Below, one piece after another: positions 53,839 through 64,000 of a stretch of DNA of 64,000 bases. A model generated the notes under the pieces. It saw only the letters and a program-made list of their open reading frames with translations. It did not search any database and was not told where the DNA came from. How positions within the stretch are numbered: the stretch's first letter is position 1; each line of letters begins with the position of its first letter. The position numbers were made by a program, and so were the translations under genes. Source of the DNA: Calcarisporiella thermophila CBS 279.70 (Eukaryota > Calcarisporiellomycota); the NCBI RefSeq assembly GCF_041956535.1, contig NW_027192205.1, positions 186,001-250,000 on the forward strand, given 5' to 3'.

Positions 53839-54780
53839 CTAGTAATCATCGTCCTCTTCCTCGTCGGGTGTTTTGCTGCCAAAAATGGATTTCTTCACTT
53901 GGCTTGTATGCGATTGTGTTCGTCTCTTAATGACGCCTATTATTTGCAAAGAAGTTGAGAGGATAGAAATATAAAAATAGCAAAGCACCGAGAATCCTCA
54001 CCCGATTTTGCTAACCGCTTCTCTAGCATGTCGGTGGTGAAGGAATCCGTGTTTCCGAGCTCCTCGAAACCGATAAGACGATCCACCACCACGCCATCGA
54101 CAAAACAGAGGATACAAGGGAGGACCTGGATCTTAAGCTTCTCGACTAGGAAAGGGGCATTCTCCACATTTATCTTCATGAATTTCGTTGTAAAGTGCTT
54201 TTTCGCCAAATCCTAATATGACGTTTCCTTTGAAGTAAGAACCATGCTAGACAGAGACACAGTGTATGGCACTAATAAGATGGGAAACAACTATGACTTA
54301 CATGCAAATGCTTGTCCAGAATGGCACATCTTCTAAAATCCTTGTGTGAGAATTGTAATATGCAGTTTTTGATTGTGGTTGTTAGACTCATGATTTCTTT
54401 CTCGTGTGGGATTTCAGTATAAATCCCATGCTCATTCTTGCGCATCTCCTGCAGTGTCTCCATTCTATATTTTCATTAGTTCAAAGCAGATATATAAGCT
54501 TCAGACTGCACACTTACTCATTGCGTAGCTGTTGTATTCTCCGCTCTCGAATTTCCGCCAAAGCATCGTCTTCTGCCTCTTCTTTCTCAAGCTCTTCAAA
54601 GATGGCATCGTCATCAATGTCAATGTTGTTTTCATCATCTCTATGAACTGCCTTCTCAACTACCGATTGGCGGACCTCCTGGGTGCTAAAAGCAAAAATG
54701 AGATCAGAAGCTAGCTCATAAGGTAAAGTTACAAGAGCCTACTTCTCGCTTGGCGCATTTGTTTCGTCGATGTGTTCCAT
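53839..54780 (-). CDS. PLP1: Phosducin-like thioredoxin-fold protein (TXNDC9/Plp1)
   Basis: Exons 54780-54743, 54685-54518, 54464-54302, 54212-54002 and 53936-53839 give 225 aa, like human TXNDC9 (226). A helical N-terminus (RERRIQQLRNEMETLQEMRKN) precedes the thioredoxin fold. The usual CxxC is degenerate (DFRRCAILDKHL), as expected for this family. KHFTTKFMKINVENAPFL and GFEELGNTDSFTT are the diagnostic blocks, and an acidic C-terminus (EEEDDDY) ends the protein. Members modulate the CCT/TRiC chaperonin in tubulin and actin folding. Confidence 0.95.
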
Positions 54781-55096
54781 TATTTCGGTGCAGTGTATCT
54801 AACTGTATAATAATGGCGCGTTAAAATAGATGAGAAGCAGTCACATACATTTTACACAGATCAAGGTCTACCATCATCATTGCTCACTTATTTAACCGCC
54901 CATTATTTCTTTTACACGAGAATCGCGAGTGTTTTTTTTCCTTTCTTTACTAAATCTTTAGAAAGGAGGAACGAAAATTTTCTTCTTTTCTTCCTTCAAA
55001 ATTTGGATTCCTGAACTTTTTTCTAGTCTTTCTTTTTTTTTTTCATTTGACTAATATAATTTTTCGTCTACAGGAGTGTTCCTCTTTCCAGCAATC
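54781..55096. promoter_or_regulatory. Divergent promoter region TXNDC9 / STE24
   Basis: 316 nt between start codons. T-rich runs precede the STE24 start (54938-55060). No defined element was recognised. Confidence 0.4.
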
Positions 55097-56839
55097 ATGT
55101 CCGGCTTCAAAATTGAAAATTTAGAAGATTACAGTATTCCATACAAGGAATCCGTAATTGGATTCTCATTGGCAATTTATCTACTGGAACAGTACCTCAA
55201 GTAAGATTTATCCTATATAATAATCTAGTCTGAAGTGCTCTAATCTGGCTTCATCTGACACACAGCTATCGGCAATATCGCAAGTACCTTGATCGCGAGC
55301 GCCCAAAACAACTTGAACCCATGGTGACTCAAGAAGATTTTTCTAAGGCACAAGCCTATGGTTCGGATAAGATCCGGTTCGAGTTCATTAGCGCATTTTA
55401 TGGCAGTGCACTGCAGGGCACCCTTCTACTTGTGTACGATGTATTGCCTTTATTGTGGAACTGGAGCGGGGATCTCATCATGAAATATGGAGGATATGGA
55501 CCCAAATATGAGGTAATTCATCTGGCGCTTATTTCCTTCCTGCATTCCCTATTGATTGATGTGAATGGAAATCTTGATTCATAGATAACTCAATCCATCG
55601 TCTTTTTTATCATCCTCAGCCTCATTAACGCCCTGCTCAACCTACCTGTGCAACTCTACTCTACATTCGTTATTGAGCAACGCCATGGATTCAACAACCA
55701 GACCCTGTCGCTTTTCTTCGCGGACCTGGCCAAGATGCTTCTTCTTGGTGGCGCTATTGGAATTCCGCTCCTAGCGGGTTTCTTGTGGATCGTGAAAGCT
55801 ACTGGAGACAACTTCTACTTCTATGTCTGGGTATTCATGTAAGTTAGCTCAGCTGGTGGCAAAGCTTTTTGCTCTAGGGTGACTCTAATTTTCCTTTTAT
55901 CCCACCTCGGTTTAGGATGGCGGTTCAGTTTATCCTCATCACCATCTACCCGACCCTCATCCAACCCCTCTTCAACAAATGCGATCCCCTTCCTGATGGC
56001 GAGCTTAAAACCCAGATCGAGGCTCTTGCATCACGCATCAAGTTCCCCCTAAAGAAGCTCTTTGTCATCGATGGAAGTAAGCGCAGCAATCACAGCAACG
56101 CGTACTTTTACGGATTTTTCAAAAACAAGCGTATTGTGCTGTTCGACACGCTCCTGCAACACTCGACTAACGATGAAATTGTTGCTGTCCTTGGTATGCC
56201 ATGTCCTTTAATGCTTGTGGTTTGCTCTAAGCATTTTGACGTTTGTTCCATTATCCATAGCCCACGAGCTTGGCCATTGGTCTCTCAGCCACACCCTCAA
56301 ACACCTCCTTATCGCACAGCTGCACCTCTTCATTGTGTTCTTCCTCTTTTCGCAGTTCATTCACAATTCTGCCCTCTACCGTTCTTTCGGCTTCGGCCCT
56401 GCCCAGCCAACCCTGATTGGGTTTATGCTCTTCCAATACATCTTCTCGCCAGTTGAGAATCTACTTAGCTTTTTGATGAACATTTTGAGTCGAAAGCACG
56501 AATACGAAGCTGGTGAGTTCTCCTTTTCATACGTAAATTAATATCATCCTCATTGACTTGGAATATTTGCTATTTCATTGGCACCTCAAGATGAATATGC
56601 AATGAAGCTCGGATACGCTGAGCAACTGAAATCGTCCCTGATCAAGCTGAGCGTGAAGAATAAAAACGGAATGCACTATGATCGGTAAGGGCGCGGTATT
56701 CTACCCCACCTCTAATCTCATGCTCACTCTCTTCATCCTATCCCTTAGGTATTATTCGGCTTATCATCATTCGCACCCGACGCTCCTTGAGCGATTACAG
56801 AAGCTGGAGGCAGAAGAAGAGAAGCCGAAAAAAGAGTAA
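55097..56839 (+). CDS. STE24: CAAX prenyl protease 1 (zinc metalloprotease STE24)
   Basis: Exons 55097-55200, 55266-55512, 55585-55838, 55916-56193, 56261-56512, 56591-56684 and 56749-56839 give 439 aa (yeast 453). Seven transmembrane segments are apparent. The zinc site is HELGH (about 296-300), with the third ligand Glu in the RKHEYEADEYAMKLGY motif. RSNHSNAYFYGF and YYSAYHHSHPTLLERL are family signatures. The protein ends in a Lys/Glu-rich tail rather than an ER retrieval KKXX. It cuts the AAX tail and a-factor-type precursors at the ER/inner nuclear membrane. Confidence 0.97.
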
Positions 56840-57041
56840 GTTATCCGGAAGACAGCGAGAAACGGCTCTTTTCTTGTTTCATGTATATTTTCTATGGCCG
56901 TTGACAAAAAAAAAGCAAATGCACTGGCATTTCAAATAAACTACCTTTCGACTAAAATTTCGTCACTTAGCTCTAGAATAAAAAAAATCAGAATTTTTGT
57001 ATTTCTTAGTACCTCCAAAGTTTGTATGCTAATCCGGATTA

Positions 57042-58618
57042 ATGAACAGTACCCCTAGAGCACATCAAGACACTAAGCTAGGCCAATCCATCACAAAAAA
57101 GAGAAAGCATGTTGTCACCGATGGTGAGCATCCTCAAAACGCGCGCCATTATATCCGGGAACGAGATAAGCGGTATAAGCATCCGCCTATGGCCTCGAAT
57201 ACCGTGAATACATTAATACCGCCCTCCTCACATCGTTCAGCCTCAAGCGGGAATGTGGATGCAAGTGGTGCAAGTGAGGTGTCCACAAAGCGTCCGAAAA
57301 ATAGGGATACGAAAGATGCCCACTATCCATCGAAGAGGAGAAGAGATAATGCCTCGAACGAAAAGCCGAATGTGGGGACGAAAGAAATCGACACAAAGTC
57401 AAATGCTTCCATCGAAAGAAAAGGGTTGAAATCAACGTTAACCACGGAAAGTGATGAGGAGCTGAAAACCATGTTTGTATTGGGGAAGCAGAGGAGCAGG
57501 ACCAAGCAAAAACAGCGTCGACCTGAGGAAAAACTCGAGAAGTCGGCCTCTCACCTTAACTGCATCCCCACGGTCCGTTCTGTTCCTGCGGTTGCCAAAC
57601 GTTCTCTGCCCTGGACTTCGGTGCAGCGCCTCGTTCCCACGAATCACTGGAATAAGAGTGCCCATCGATCTGAGCTATTTCTGTCTTCAAAACCCACTCA
57701 TCGAAACGGTACTTCCAAGTCTGTAAGTAAGCCTGCGAACCATCCCAGTAGAAAAAATGGTACAAACCGATTGAAAACGCAGGGTGCGATGTTTAAAGCC
57801 CCATCGCCCCAGAGAGAGGTGACCGAACTTGAACCTTTTGATATTACATCGTGCGAGGTATCCCCTCTAACCATCACTGAAGAGCCACCCGGTATGCGTT
57901 TATTTATTTTCACACTTTCAGTTATTGCTGAATATGATTATCACTAATATTGTCTTGCTACGTCTCTGTTTTTTCATTATCTATAGACTCGCAAACCATG
58001 CTTTGTCCGCTTTGTCAAGAATCTACCCCACTTTCCCCATCGATCACCCTTAAGCTTGCTCACGCCAGAAAATACCCTCAAAACCTTACCCACATTTATG
58101 CCACCATATGCCGATCTCACCGGGCTGAAACTTCCATCGTGCCTGATGGAATCCGCAGAGGATACCCGTCCATCATCGACTTCTCTGAACTGCGCGTAAG
58201 AGTATCCGGGATGCTGGAGGACTTGCAACAAATCCGGGAAGAGAGCTATTTTAGGCGGATGGCCCTGCAGTTGTACACAAAGTTTGGTAGAACAAAGGCG
58301 CGACAGGCAGGAGTTTTGCTAGAAAATTTTCATGCGTCGTTACCCGGGTATTATGGACCAAGGGGTGCCTCGATCATTCTCGATACGCTAACGCGCTCTT
58401 TGTTGCATACACGCAAGCTCACTTTTGCTCAGACATCCCCGCAGCAGCCTATCGAGTATCTACAGCAGGTACTAGTGCCCGAAGTAGGTGTGAGGTTGAT
58501 CATGGAGGACAGGGGGATCGATGAAGAGGAAGCACGCAAAGTAATGAAAGAGAGCGCAGAGTTTGGAGCCTGTGTGCACGGAGATGAAGAGGAGTGGGAA
58601 GAGGAAAAAAAAATGTAA
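57042..58618 (+). CDS. Rtc4-domain protein with long basic N-terminus
   Basis: Exons 57042-57891 and 57987-58618 give 493 aa. The first 280 residues are Lys/Arg/Ser-rich and disordered. The C-terminal 200 match the RTC4-like domain: a paired Cys motif (TMLCPLCQEST), an IYATICRSHRAE block, SLPGYYGPRGASII and LVPEVGVRLIMEDRGIDEEEA. In yeast, Rtc4 was found in a screen for telomere-capping suppressors; its biochemical role is unknown. The start is the first in-frame ATG. The domain call rests on remembered family patterns. Confidence 0.78.
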
Positions 58619-58903
58619 TGCAAGCGACTTGTTTTTTATTTCACTCTAATCTCGTGTATTGAACTCTTAGCTCTTCTAATTGTGGTTTGTAAATCTTTTC
58701 GTGTAATAACTCTTTTTGAAAGGCCTATCCTAAGTAGTAATCATTCATTCACTCATCCAACGAACCCTTTGGGGTCGGGGTACACACCCGAGTGCGAAGA
58801 CAAGGACACTGTGTACAACATATATATCGTATACTAAATAGTCTATGGACGAAGAGGCGTGCAAGATAGAAATATCCTAGCTTAATTATACGGCCACTCT
58901 CCA

Positions 58904-60985
58904 TTATATAAAACGAATCGGAAGCGTTTCATTCACCATCGGGCGCCTGCTATTGATGGCTAAACCGCCTTGAACAGATGACATATTCATTGGAAGAGGG
59001 GGATACAATGGCCCTTGCGAGCTTGTGTTCTCTATCCTGAATTTCAATTTGGATCAGTACAAACCATTCTCACACCCATCCTCCTACTCCCAATACTCCA
59101 CAGATAGTTGGGAGAGAACAAATAGTCTCCAACTTACGGTATAGGTCTCGTAGTGTCCTCTTGAACTCGACTTGGTCGAACTCGCTTGGAGTAAATGAGA
59201 TAGAGCAAGACGAACCCATGCGGGATGAGTAGCAACAAAGCGTGGAGGTCAGCCCGGGGAAAAAGAAGAAGGACTCCGAGAATTGAAAACGCTAGAACCC
59301 AAAACCATTAAAATGAATAGGTGATTTTCTTCATAGATAGCCTCTATCACCCCACCTATCTGCACCAACCACCCTCGAAATGGCGTCGAAATAATCCACC
59401 AAAGTATGAAATACACTATCACGGTCCCATTCGTAATCAAAAAGTTGATCGTCTTGATCATGACCGTCCAGAGGCTCTCGTATTTTTCAATAGACACCGA
59501 TACGATATTTCTCGCGCTCAAGACGTCGGCCTTCAGATCCTCCATAGCCTCTTGCAAGCCGACCATCTGCTGGTGGAGATGGGAGAGTCTTTCAATATGT
59601 GAGCGAAAACCATTGTCCAATTCGGCCTGGGCTTTCATCTGGGACGTTAATATGTCGTCCATAGCTAAAATTGCTTGTTTCTTCAAAGTGGCCACCGATT
59701 CTATCACTAGGGAAAGGGAAGAGAGTGAGGCATGGAGTTCAGTCGACAGGGTCTTTGCGAAGCGTGTACTCTCATCGAGAGTGTCCTGAATGCCCCTAAC
59801 TCTCTCGACTCCAGCATCAAGCTGATGATGGAGAGCATGGGCAGTGGAAGAGAGGGTCTCGAATGAGTCAAAGATAGTGCGAGATACGTTGTCAAGTTTG
59901 CTCTCAAGCATCTCAACACGATGATTTAGACCTTGGATCAACTCCTGGAATTTTGTGTGAGCGAAATGAAGGTCCTCGATGATCTCGCCAGATTTTATCT
60001 ATAGAGGTGTAAATCGAACGGCTTAGTATCCTACTTTCTGTTTCGTAGGAACACATCGTCATTTCATGCTTTACCCAAGAGTGCTTTATCATCTTCTCCA
60101 GCTCGTTTTGCCGCTCAGTAATAAATTCAAACCAGGAGGTTTCTTGCTTAAAATGCTGCACGGCTCGCGCCTGCTGCTTTTCTAGCACGTCGTAATTGTT
60201 CAGCTGCAAACGAGTTATATTCCGATGAAGCTCTGCGATTATTTCGCGTTCTATTTCGTATCGCACTGCAAAACACATGCTAACTACAAGGAGAGACAAA
60301 AAGGAGAGCATTGGGAACTCGAGAGAAAGGAGGTTGCGCCAGACAGAGAAAGAACAAGATCTTCTTACCCACTTGACGAAAATAGGCACTATAAGAGGTC
60401 CAATGCTGGGGGACTTTGGATAAAAACCTGGGATGATAACGAAATTAGGTTTTTGACAGCCGTGGGGTTTCACAGAATAAATGCCAGTTACTTGATGCAT
60501 CTGTTCAAGCCACTCTGATCCTCCTTTTCACACTCTCCCGGTTTGGCTATCCCCGCCGTGGCCATCTCGCATATCGTCAACCGCATTGCGTCTAGTTGAG
60601 GAGAAAATAAATGGTCAAGTTGATGTCATGGAATTGGATTTTTGACACCTGCACTTTGCTTTCTGCAGTTCGCTCATATCCTCGCTCTTGCACCCCTTTT
60701 CAAGCCCCATTGCCGCACGCCGAAAGCAGCTATTCGGGCCCGATACATAAGCCTCAAGGGCGGCTAGACATAAGAGTTAGCTCATTTCACCCAATGTTGT
60801 CTAGTCCCATTCGGACACTGACCCATTCCGTCCTGTAATGCAGCCCGCTCTTCGGGCCCGGCCGTGAGCAGATTGAGATTCCAGGAGTCGTGTCCGGCCA
60901 AGCGTTTCTCATTAAAAAACCAACCGCCATGAACATGAATGCACCAGGTCAGGAGAAGAAAGAATATGAAACTGAAATGAGTCAT
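58904..60985 (-). CDS. KAR5: Kar5/GEX1/Brambleberry-like nuclear fusion protein
   Basis: Exons: 60985-60823, 60763-60653, 60591-60492, 60427-60369, 60283-60075, 59998-59356, 59291-59138, 59036-58904; 523 aa. Residues 1-20 are a signal peptide (MTHFSFIFFLLLTW...). The Cys-rich lumenal domain shows the family pattern SCFRRAAMGLEKGC, YAMRLTICEMATA, then QHWTSYSAYFRQVVSMCFAVRYE. A long coiled coil (about 150-390) and C-terminal hydrophobic helices (VIVYFILWWII; LLLLIPHGFVLLYLIY) follow. In yeast, plants, algae and fish this family drives fusion of nuclear envelopes at karyogamy. The junction of exons 2 and 3 requires a GC donor at 60652-60651; other joins are GT-AG. I read the gene as intact. Confidence 0.85.
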
Positions 60986-61163
60986 TTGGGCAGGTTCCAC
61001 GGTGGAGCCAGGAGACCTTTGGAACGATTTTTATAGCCATCGCCACCCGTTGGGTTTAAAGTCACAATAAACTTCTCTTTGTTAAGTAGGAGGAGGAATT
61101 GCAGGGGAAATTAATAAAACACGAGACAGGCTATAAATAACTAGAAAAAGATACATCTATTTT

Positions 61164-63123
61164 TTAAACAACGCTTCCGCCACTTCCGACTTTTCTGGGG
61201 TCGGCGGCGGCCTCCCATCCTGGCTGCTCTGCGCTGGTGGTAGGCACCCTCAAAACCATTTGCGCACCGGTCAGCGGGCGGGTCCTCGTGACATTGTGTC
61301 CAAGCGAGGCGAGGAAGTCGGCCGTACCCTGGTCGTAACTGTTTTCAGCAAGCGTCACGGCGGGGAGGATTTGGTCGTGAAGGCGTGGATAGGCGATGGC
61401 CTCGGCTGCAATGAGCGAGAAAATGGGTTGAGTTCTCACTCAGGGAGGATATTAAAAGGAGAGAAAACAATACTCACTCGCAGTCATGTTGAGGTCCACC
61501 ACGTTGATGATGGACTGCAGCACGGCGGTAATAATGCGAGAGCCACCGGCTGCTCCGACACTCAAAAAGACCTCTCCGTCCCTCTCGATGATGGTGGTGG
61601 AGATGCTCGACAGGGGGCGCTTGCCGGGGGCGATGTAGTTCGAGGGGGTGCCGATGTAGCCGAACGCATTCGAGCGGCCGGGGGTGGAGAAGTCGTCCAT
61701 CTGGTTGTTCAAGATGATGCCGGTGTCGTTGGTCATGACCTGGGAGCCCCAGATAAGGTTGACGGTCGAGGTCAAGGCGGCCGCATAGCCCTCGGAGTCG
61801 CCGGAGCTCATGTGCGACGTGCCGCCGTCGGTCTTGATTTCGTAGCCCTTGGGGTCGTAGTACTCGGTGGTGTGGGTGGCGTTGTCGGTGATGCGGCTGC
61901 GGAGCTCGGCGGCGAGATCCTTGGAGAGGAACTGGTTGACGAGCTCGGTCACGTTTTGCACGTAGTCAGGGTCGCCAAGCACCGTCCTCTGCCCGTAGCC
62001 GAACTTCATGGCCTCGACAAGGCGGTGAGCGGTGAGGTTGTCTCGCTGGAGCGTGAAGCCCTCGAGGATGTTGAGGTCGGAGAGCACCACCGCTCCGCTG
62101 CAGGGAGGCGAGCACGTGTACACGTCGAGACCCCGGTACGTGGTGTGCAGAGGCTCGCGCTTCTTCACCACATAGCTGCTTAGGTCCTCGAGGGTCAGGA
62201 TTCCTCCGCGCTCCTGCGTGGCCCGCACGATGCTCTCGGCGATCGGCCCCGAGTAGAATGCACTGGCGCCCTTCTCGGCGATGGCCTGCAGGGTGTCGGC
62301 AAGCTTAGTGTTGCGGATGATGTCGCCCTCCTTTGCGACCGTGCCGTTGGGCGCATACACCTCCTTCCACTGGGGATAGTCTAGGATGAAGGCGCTTTCG
62401 TTCTTGTCCGCGAGCTGGGAAGCCACCTCTCCCAGGACGGGGAACCCGTTGCGCGCAAGCTGAATGGAGGGCTCCACGAGCTTGGCCCAGGGGAGACGCC
62501 CGTGGTCTTTGTGCATTGTCTCAAAGCCGAGGATTTGACCTGGAGAGCGATGGCAAGAGATGAGGCTGTGGCTCGACGGCCCGCGAGTGGGGAGGAAAGA
62601 GGGGGGAGGGCCTTACCAGGGACGCCGACGGCCAAGCCTCCGATGGTGGAAGCGGTCTTATCCTTGTCGAGGTACATGGTCTCGTTCGAGGCGGCCGGGG
62701 CCATCTCACGGAAGTCGTAGAACACGCGCTCGCCCTTGGGGGTTCGGATGAGGGCGAAACCTATCCAGGCCAGCCCGGGTTAGAGGACGGCCGCGGGGGA
62801 AGCAAGCAGTATGGAAAGCAGCGGTCTCTTACCTCCTCCGCCAATCCCGCTGTGGTGTCCCGACATGACGCCGACACTATAGCATCCCGCGTTAGGAGGA
62901 TCTCTGCGCCACCCGGGTGGCCCGCAACAAGCACTTACCAGAAAGCGGTAGCAATGATGGAGTCGACGGCGTTGCCCCCCTGCGTGAGCATGGACGTGCC
63001 GATGTCAGAGCAGATCTTGGACTCGCAGGCGACGGCCCCGTGGGCGGTTTCGCGGCGCACAAGCGGGGCGGCGGCGACTCCGTGGAGGAGCGCTCCGCCC
63101 ATCAGCAGCAGTTGCAGTTTCAT
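61164..63123 (-). CDS. GGT1: Gamma-glutamyltranspeptidase (glutathione hydrolase)
   Basis: Exons 63123-62939, 62876-62833, 62760-62617, 62539-61478 and 61405-61164 give 558 aa. A signal peptide or membrane anchor (LQLLLMGGALLHGVAAAP) starts the protein. The substrate loop GGNAVDSIIATAFCVGVMSGHHSGIGGG is split by introns 1 and 2. Autocleavage before the catalytic Thr is expected at GGTSHMSS (about T365), creating large and small subunits. NNQMDDFS and RPLSSISTTII (lid/substrate region) and GAAGGSRIITAVLQ are typical. It cleaves the gamma-glutamyl bond of glutathione at the vacuole or cell surface. GC content is far above the neighbours although the introns look native. Confidence 0.96.
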
Positions 63124-63208
63124 CGAGGGACGCTTGGAGACTAGGAAAAGAGGGGGAGAGCGAGCGTGGGAGCAAGGGGGAGACCGGCCACCAAGGGACA
63201 AGCTTAAG

Positions 63209-63217
63209 TTATATATA
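63209..63217 (-). promoter_or_regulatory. TATA-like element upstream of GGT
   Basis: TATATAACT-type box on the minus strand about 86 nt before the GGT start codon, in an otherwise GC-rich region. Confidence 0.5.
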
Positions 63218-63945
63218 GGCGCCGGATTTTGTTGACCGGCGACACAAGGATTCTCCTGGCCCCACTGTTTGCAGGCCGGTTTCGAGCCCAGCGCGCGTGG
63301 CCGCACCCCCCCCCAAGCAATCTCCATGTCTCGCAGGCTAATCATCGCCGTCGCACAATTTAAATTCGAGAAACACAAGAGCTCGCTTTTCGCACTCAGT
63401 CCCAGTGAGTTAGGCTCATATTAAAGGTGATGCAACCTGAAATCTCGCACGCGATTCGCCCGCCCCCCCCCCCGAATCCTTTTTCCGGGCCCTCAGAAGG
63501 CGAGGGCTCTCTGGCAGGCCCAGATGCCCAATCGCACGCAGGCGGGCGAGGCACCATTCTTACTAAAGACTCTGCGCACCACGCGAGCAGCGGTGTTCGG
63601 CAGGGTCATGGGTGCATCCTCCCGCAGCCGGCTCTAAGCGCAGGCCTAGGACCTTCTGTTTCGAAAAGGCCGCCCCGCTGCTCAGCCCTTTTCCCACCCC
63701 GTGCTCCTTCGGCCCGTTAGCGTCGGCCCTGCAATGGTCTCCACTCGACTCTGCCCTTCTGACACTATTCCCCGTTGTTTGTGGCAAGTGTGATGACGTC
63801 ACTGGGATAATCTGCCGATGGGCTGGATTTCTCTCCTTCGAGGTAAAACCCCGTCCCGTTTATTTTGGTTTTCAACCATCGCGATAATTTCCAGCGGCTC
63901 CAACACCCCCCCCCCCCCCCGGCATAATGGAACCATGGCTTCACT
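63218..63945. other. GC-rich region upstream of GGT
   Basis: No supported gene. Two poly-C runs (about 63463-63473 and 63905-63920) stand out. Short ORFs on both strands look random. Confidence 0.4.
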
Positions 63946-63946
63946 A

Positions 63947-64000
63947 CCCCTCCAATATCCCCTCCACCTTCACTGTCTGCACAATGAAGTCCCCGCCTCG
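63947..64000 (+). CDS. Possible start of a gene running off the window
   Basis: After a poly-C run, an ATG near 63947 (MEPWLHYPSNIPSTF...) and a second one a few bases later in another frame are both open to the window end. Too short to identify. Confidence 0.2.

Noticed and set aside
61260-62183. 307-residue + strand ORF opposite GGT
   Set aside because: It is the antisense shadow of the GC-rich GGT exon and has the Gly/Val-rich composition typical of such shadows.

Overview
This window looks like an intron-dense nuclear segment of a fungus, most likely a lineage outside the Dikarya. The cues are small GT-AG introns (mostly 45-110 nt) in almost every gene, fungal-type families (Cch1, Pat1, Utp23, Rtc4-like, fungal rhomboid, Kar5-like) and genes usually missing from Ascomycota and most Basidiomycota, above all a U11/U12-35K minor-spliceosome protein and an STK19 homologue. 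The phylum is an inference. I modelled about 113 introns by hand, checking donor, acceptor and phase at each. No tRNA, rRNA, CRISPR or intact transposon was seen.

Layout. 0.2-1.5 kb: single-pass membrane protein with an SH3 tail (+). 2.2-9.6 kb: Cch1 four-domain calcium channel (-). 10.3-12.7 kb: NADPH-cytochrome P450 reductase (+). 13.3-16.6 kb: ubiquitin E1 (+). 17.1-18.4 kb: U11/U12-35K (-), divergent from TIM44 (+, 18.5-20.1 kb). 20.3-25.6 kb: telomerase reverse transcriptase in 26 exons (-). 26.6-30.8 kb: Yak1/DYRK kinase (-). 32.4-33.5 kb: UTP23 (+). 35.6-38.2 kb: glycogen synthase (+). 39.3-40.8 kb: BCS1 (+). 41.6-42.2 kb: E2 (+). 42.7-43.8 kb: TLC-domain protein (-). 44.3-45.8 kb: rhomboid protease (-). 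46.1-47.3 kb: STK19-like (+). 47.4-50.0 kb: AT-rich gene-poor stretch with a small membrane ORF and a broken ORF of unknown origin. 50.1-52.8 kb: PAT1 (-). 53.0-53.3 kb: RPS21 (+). 53.8-54.8 kb: TXNDC9/Plp1 (-). 55.1-56.8 kb: STE24 protease (+). 57.0-58.6 kb: Rtc4-domain protein (+). 58.9-61.0 kb: Kar5/GEX1/Brambleberry-like karyogamy protein (-). 61.2-63.1 kb: gamma-glutamyltranspeptidase (-), GC-rich.

The genes are mostly unrelated housekeeping functions, as expected for a eukaryotic chromosome arm. Some themes recur: ubiquitin (E1 and E2), mitochondrial biogenesis (TIM44, BCS1), telomeres (TERT, Rtc4-like) and RNA processing (U11/U12-35K, UTP23, PAT1). Several neighbours are closely spaced divergent pairs that could share promoters: 35K/TIM44, rhomboid/STK19, PAT1/RPS21 and TXNDC9/STE24.

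The most interesting signal is a perfect U12-type 5' splice-site motif inside the first, U2-type intron of the gene for a U11/U12 snRNP protein. It suggests autoregulation by the minor spliceosome. Next come the broken ORF at 48.4-49.5 kb, the full Kar5-like gene with a probable GC-AG intron, and the domain I pore residue of the calcium channel.
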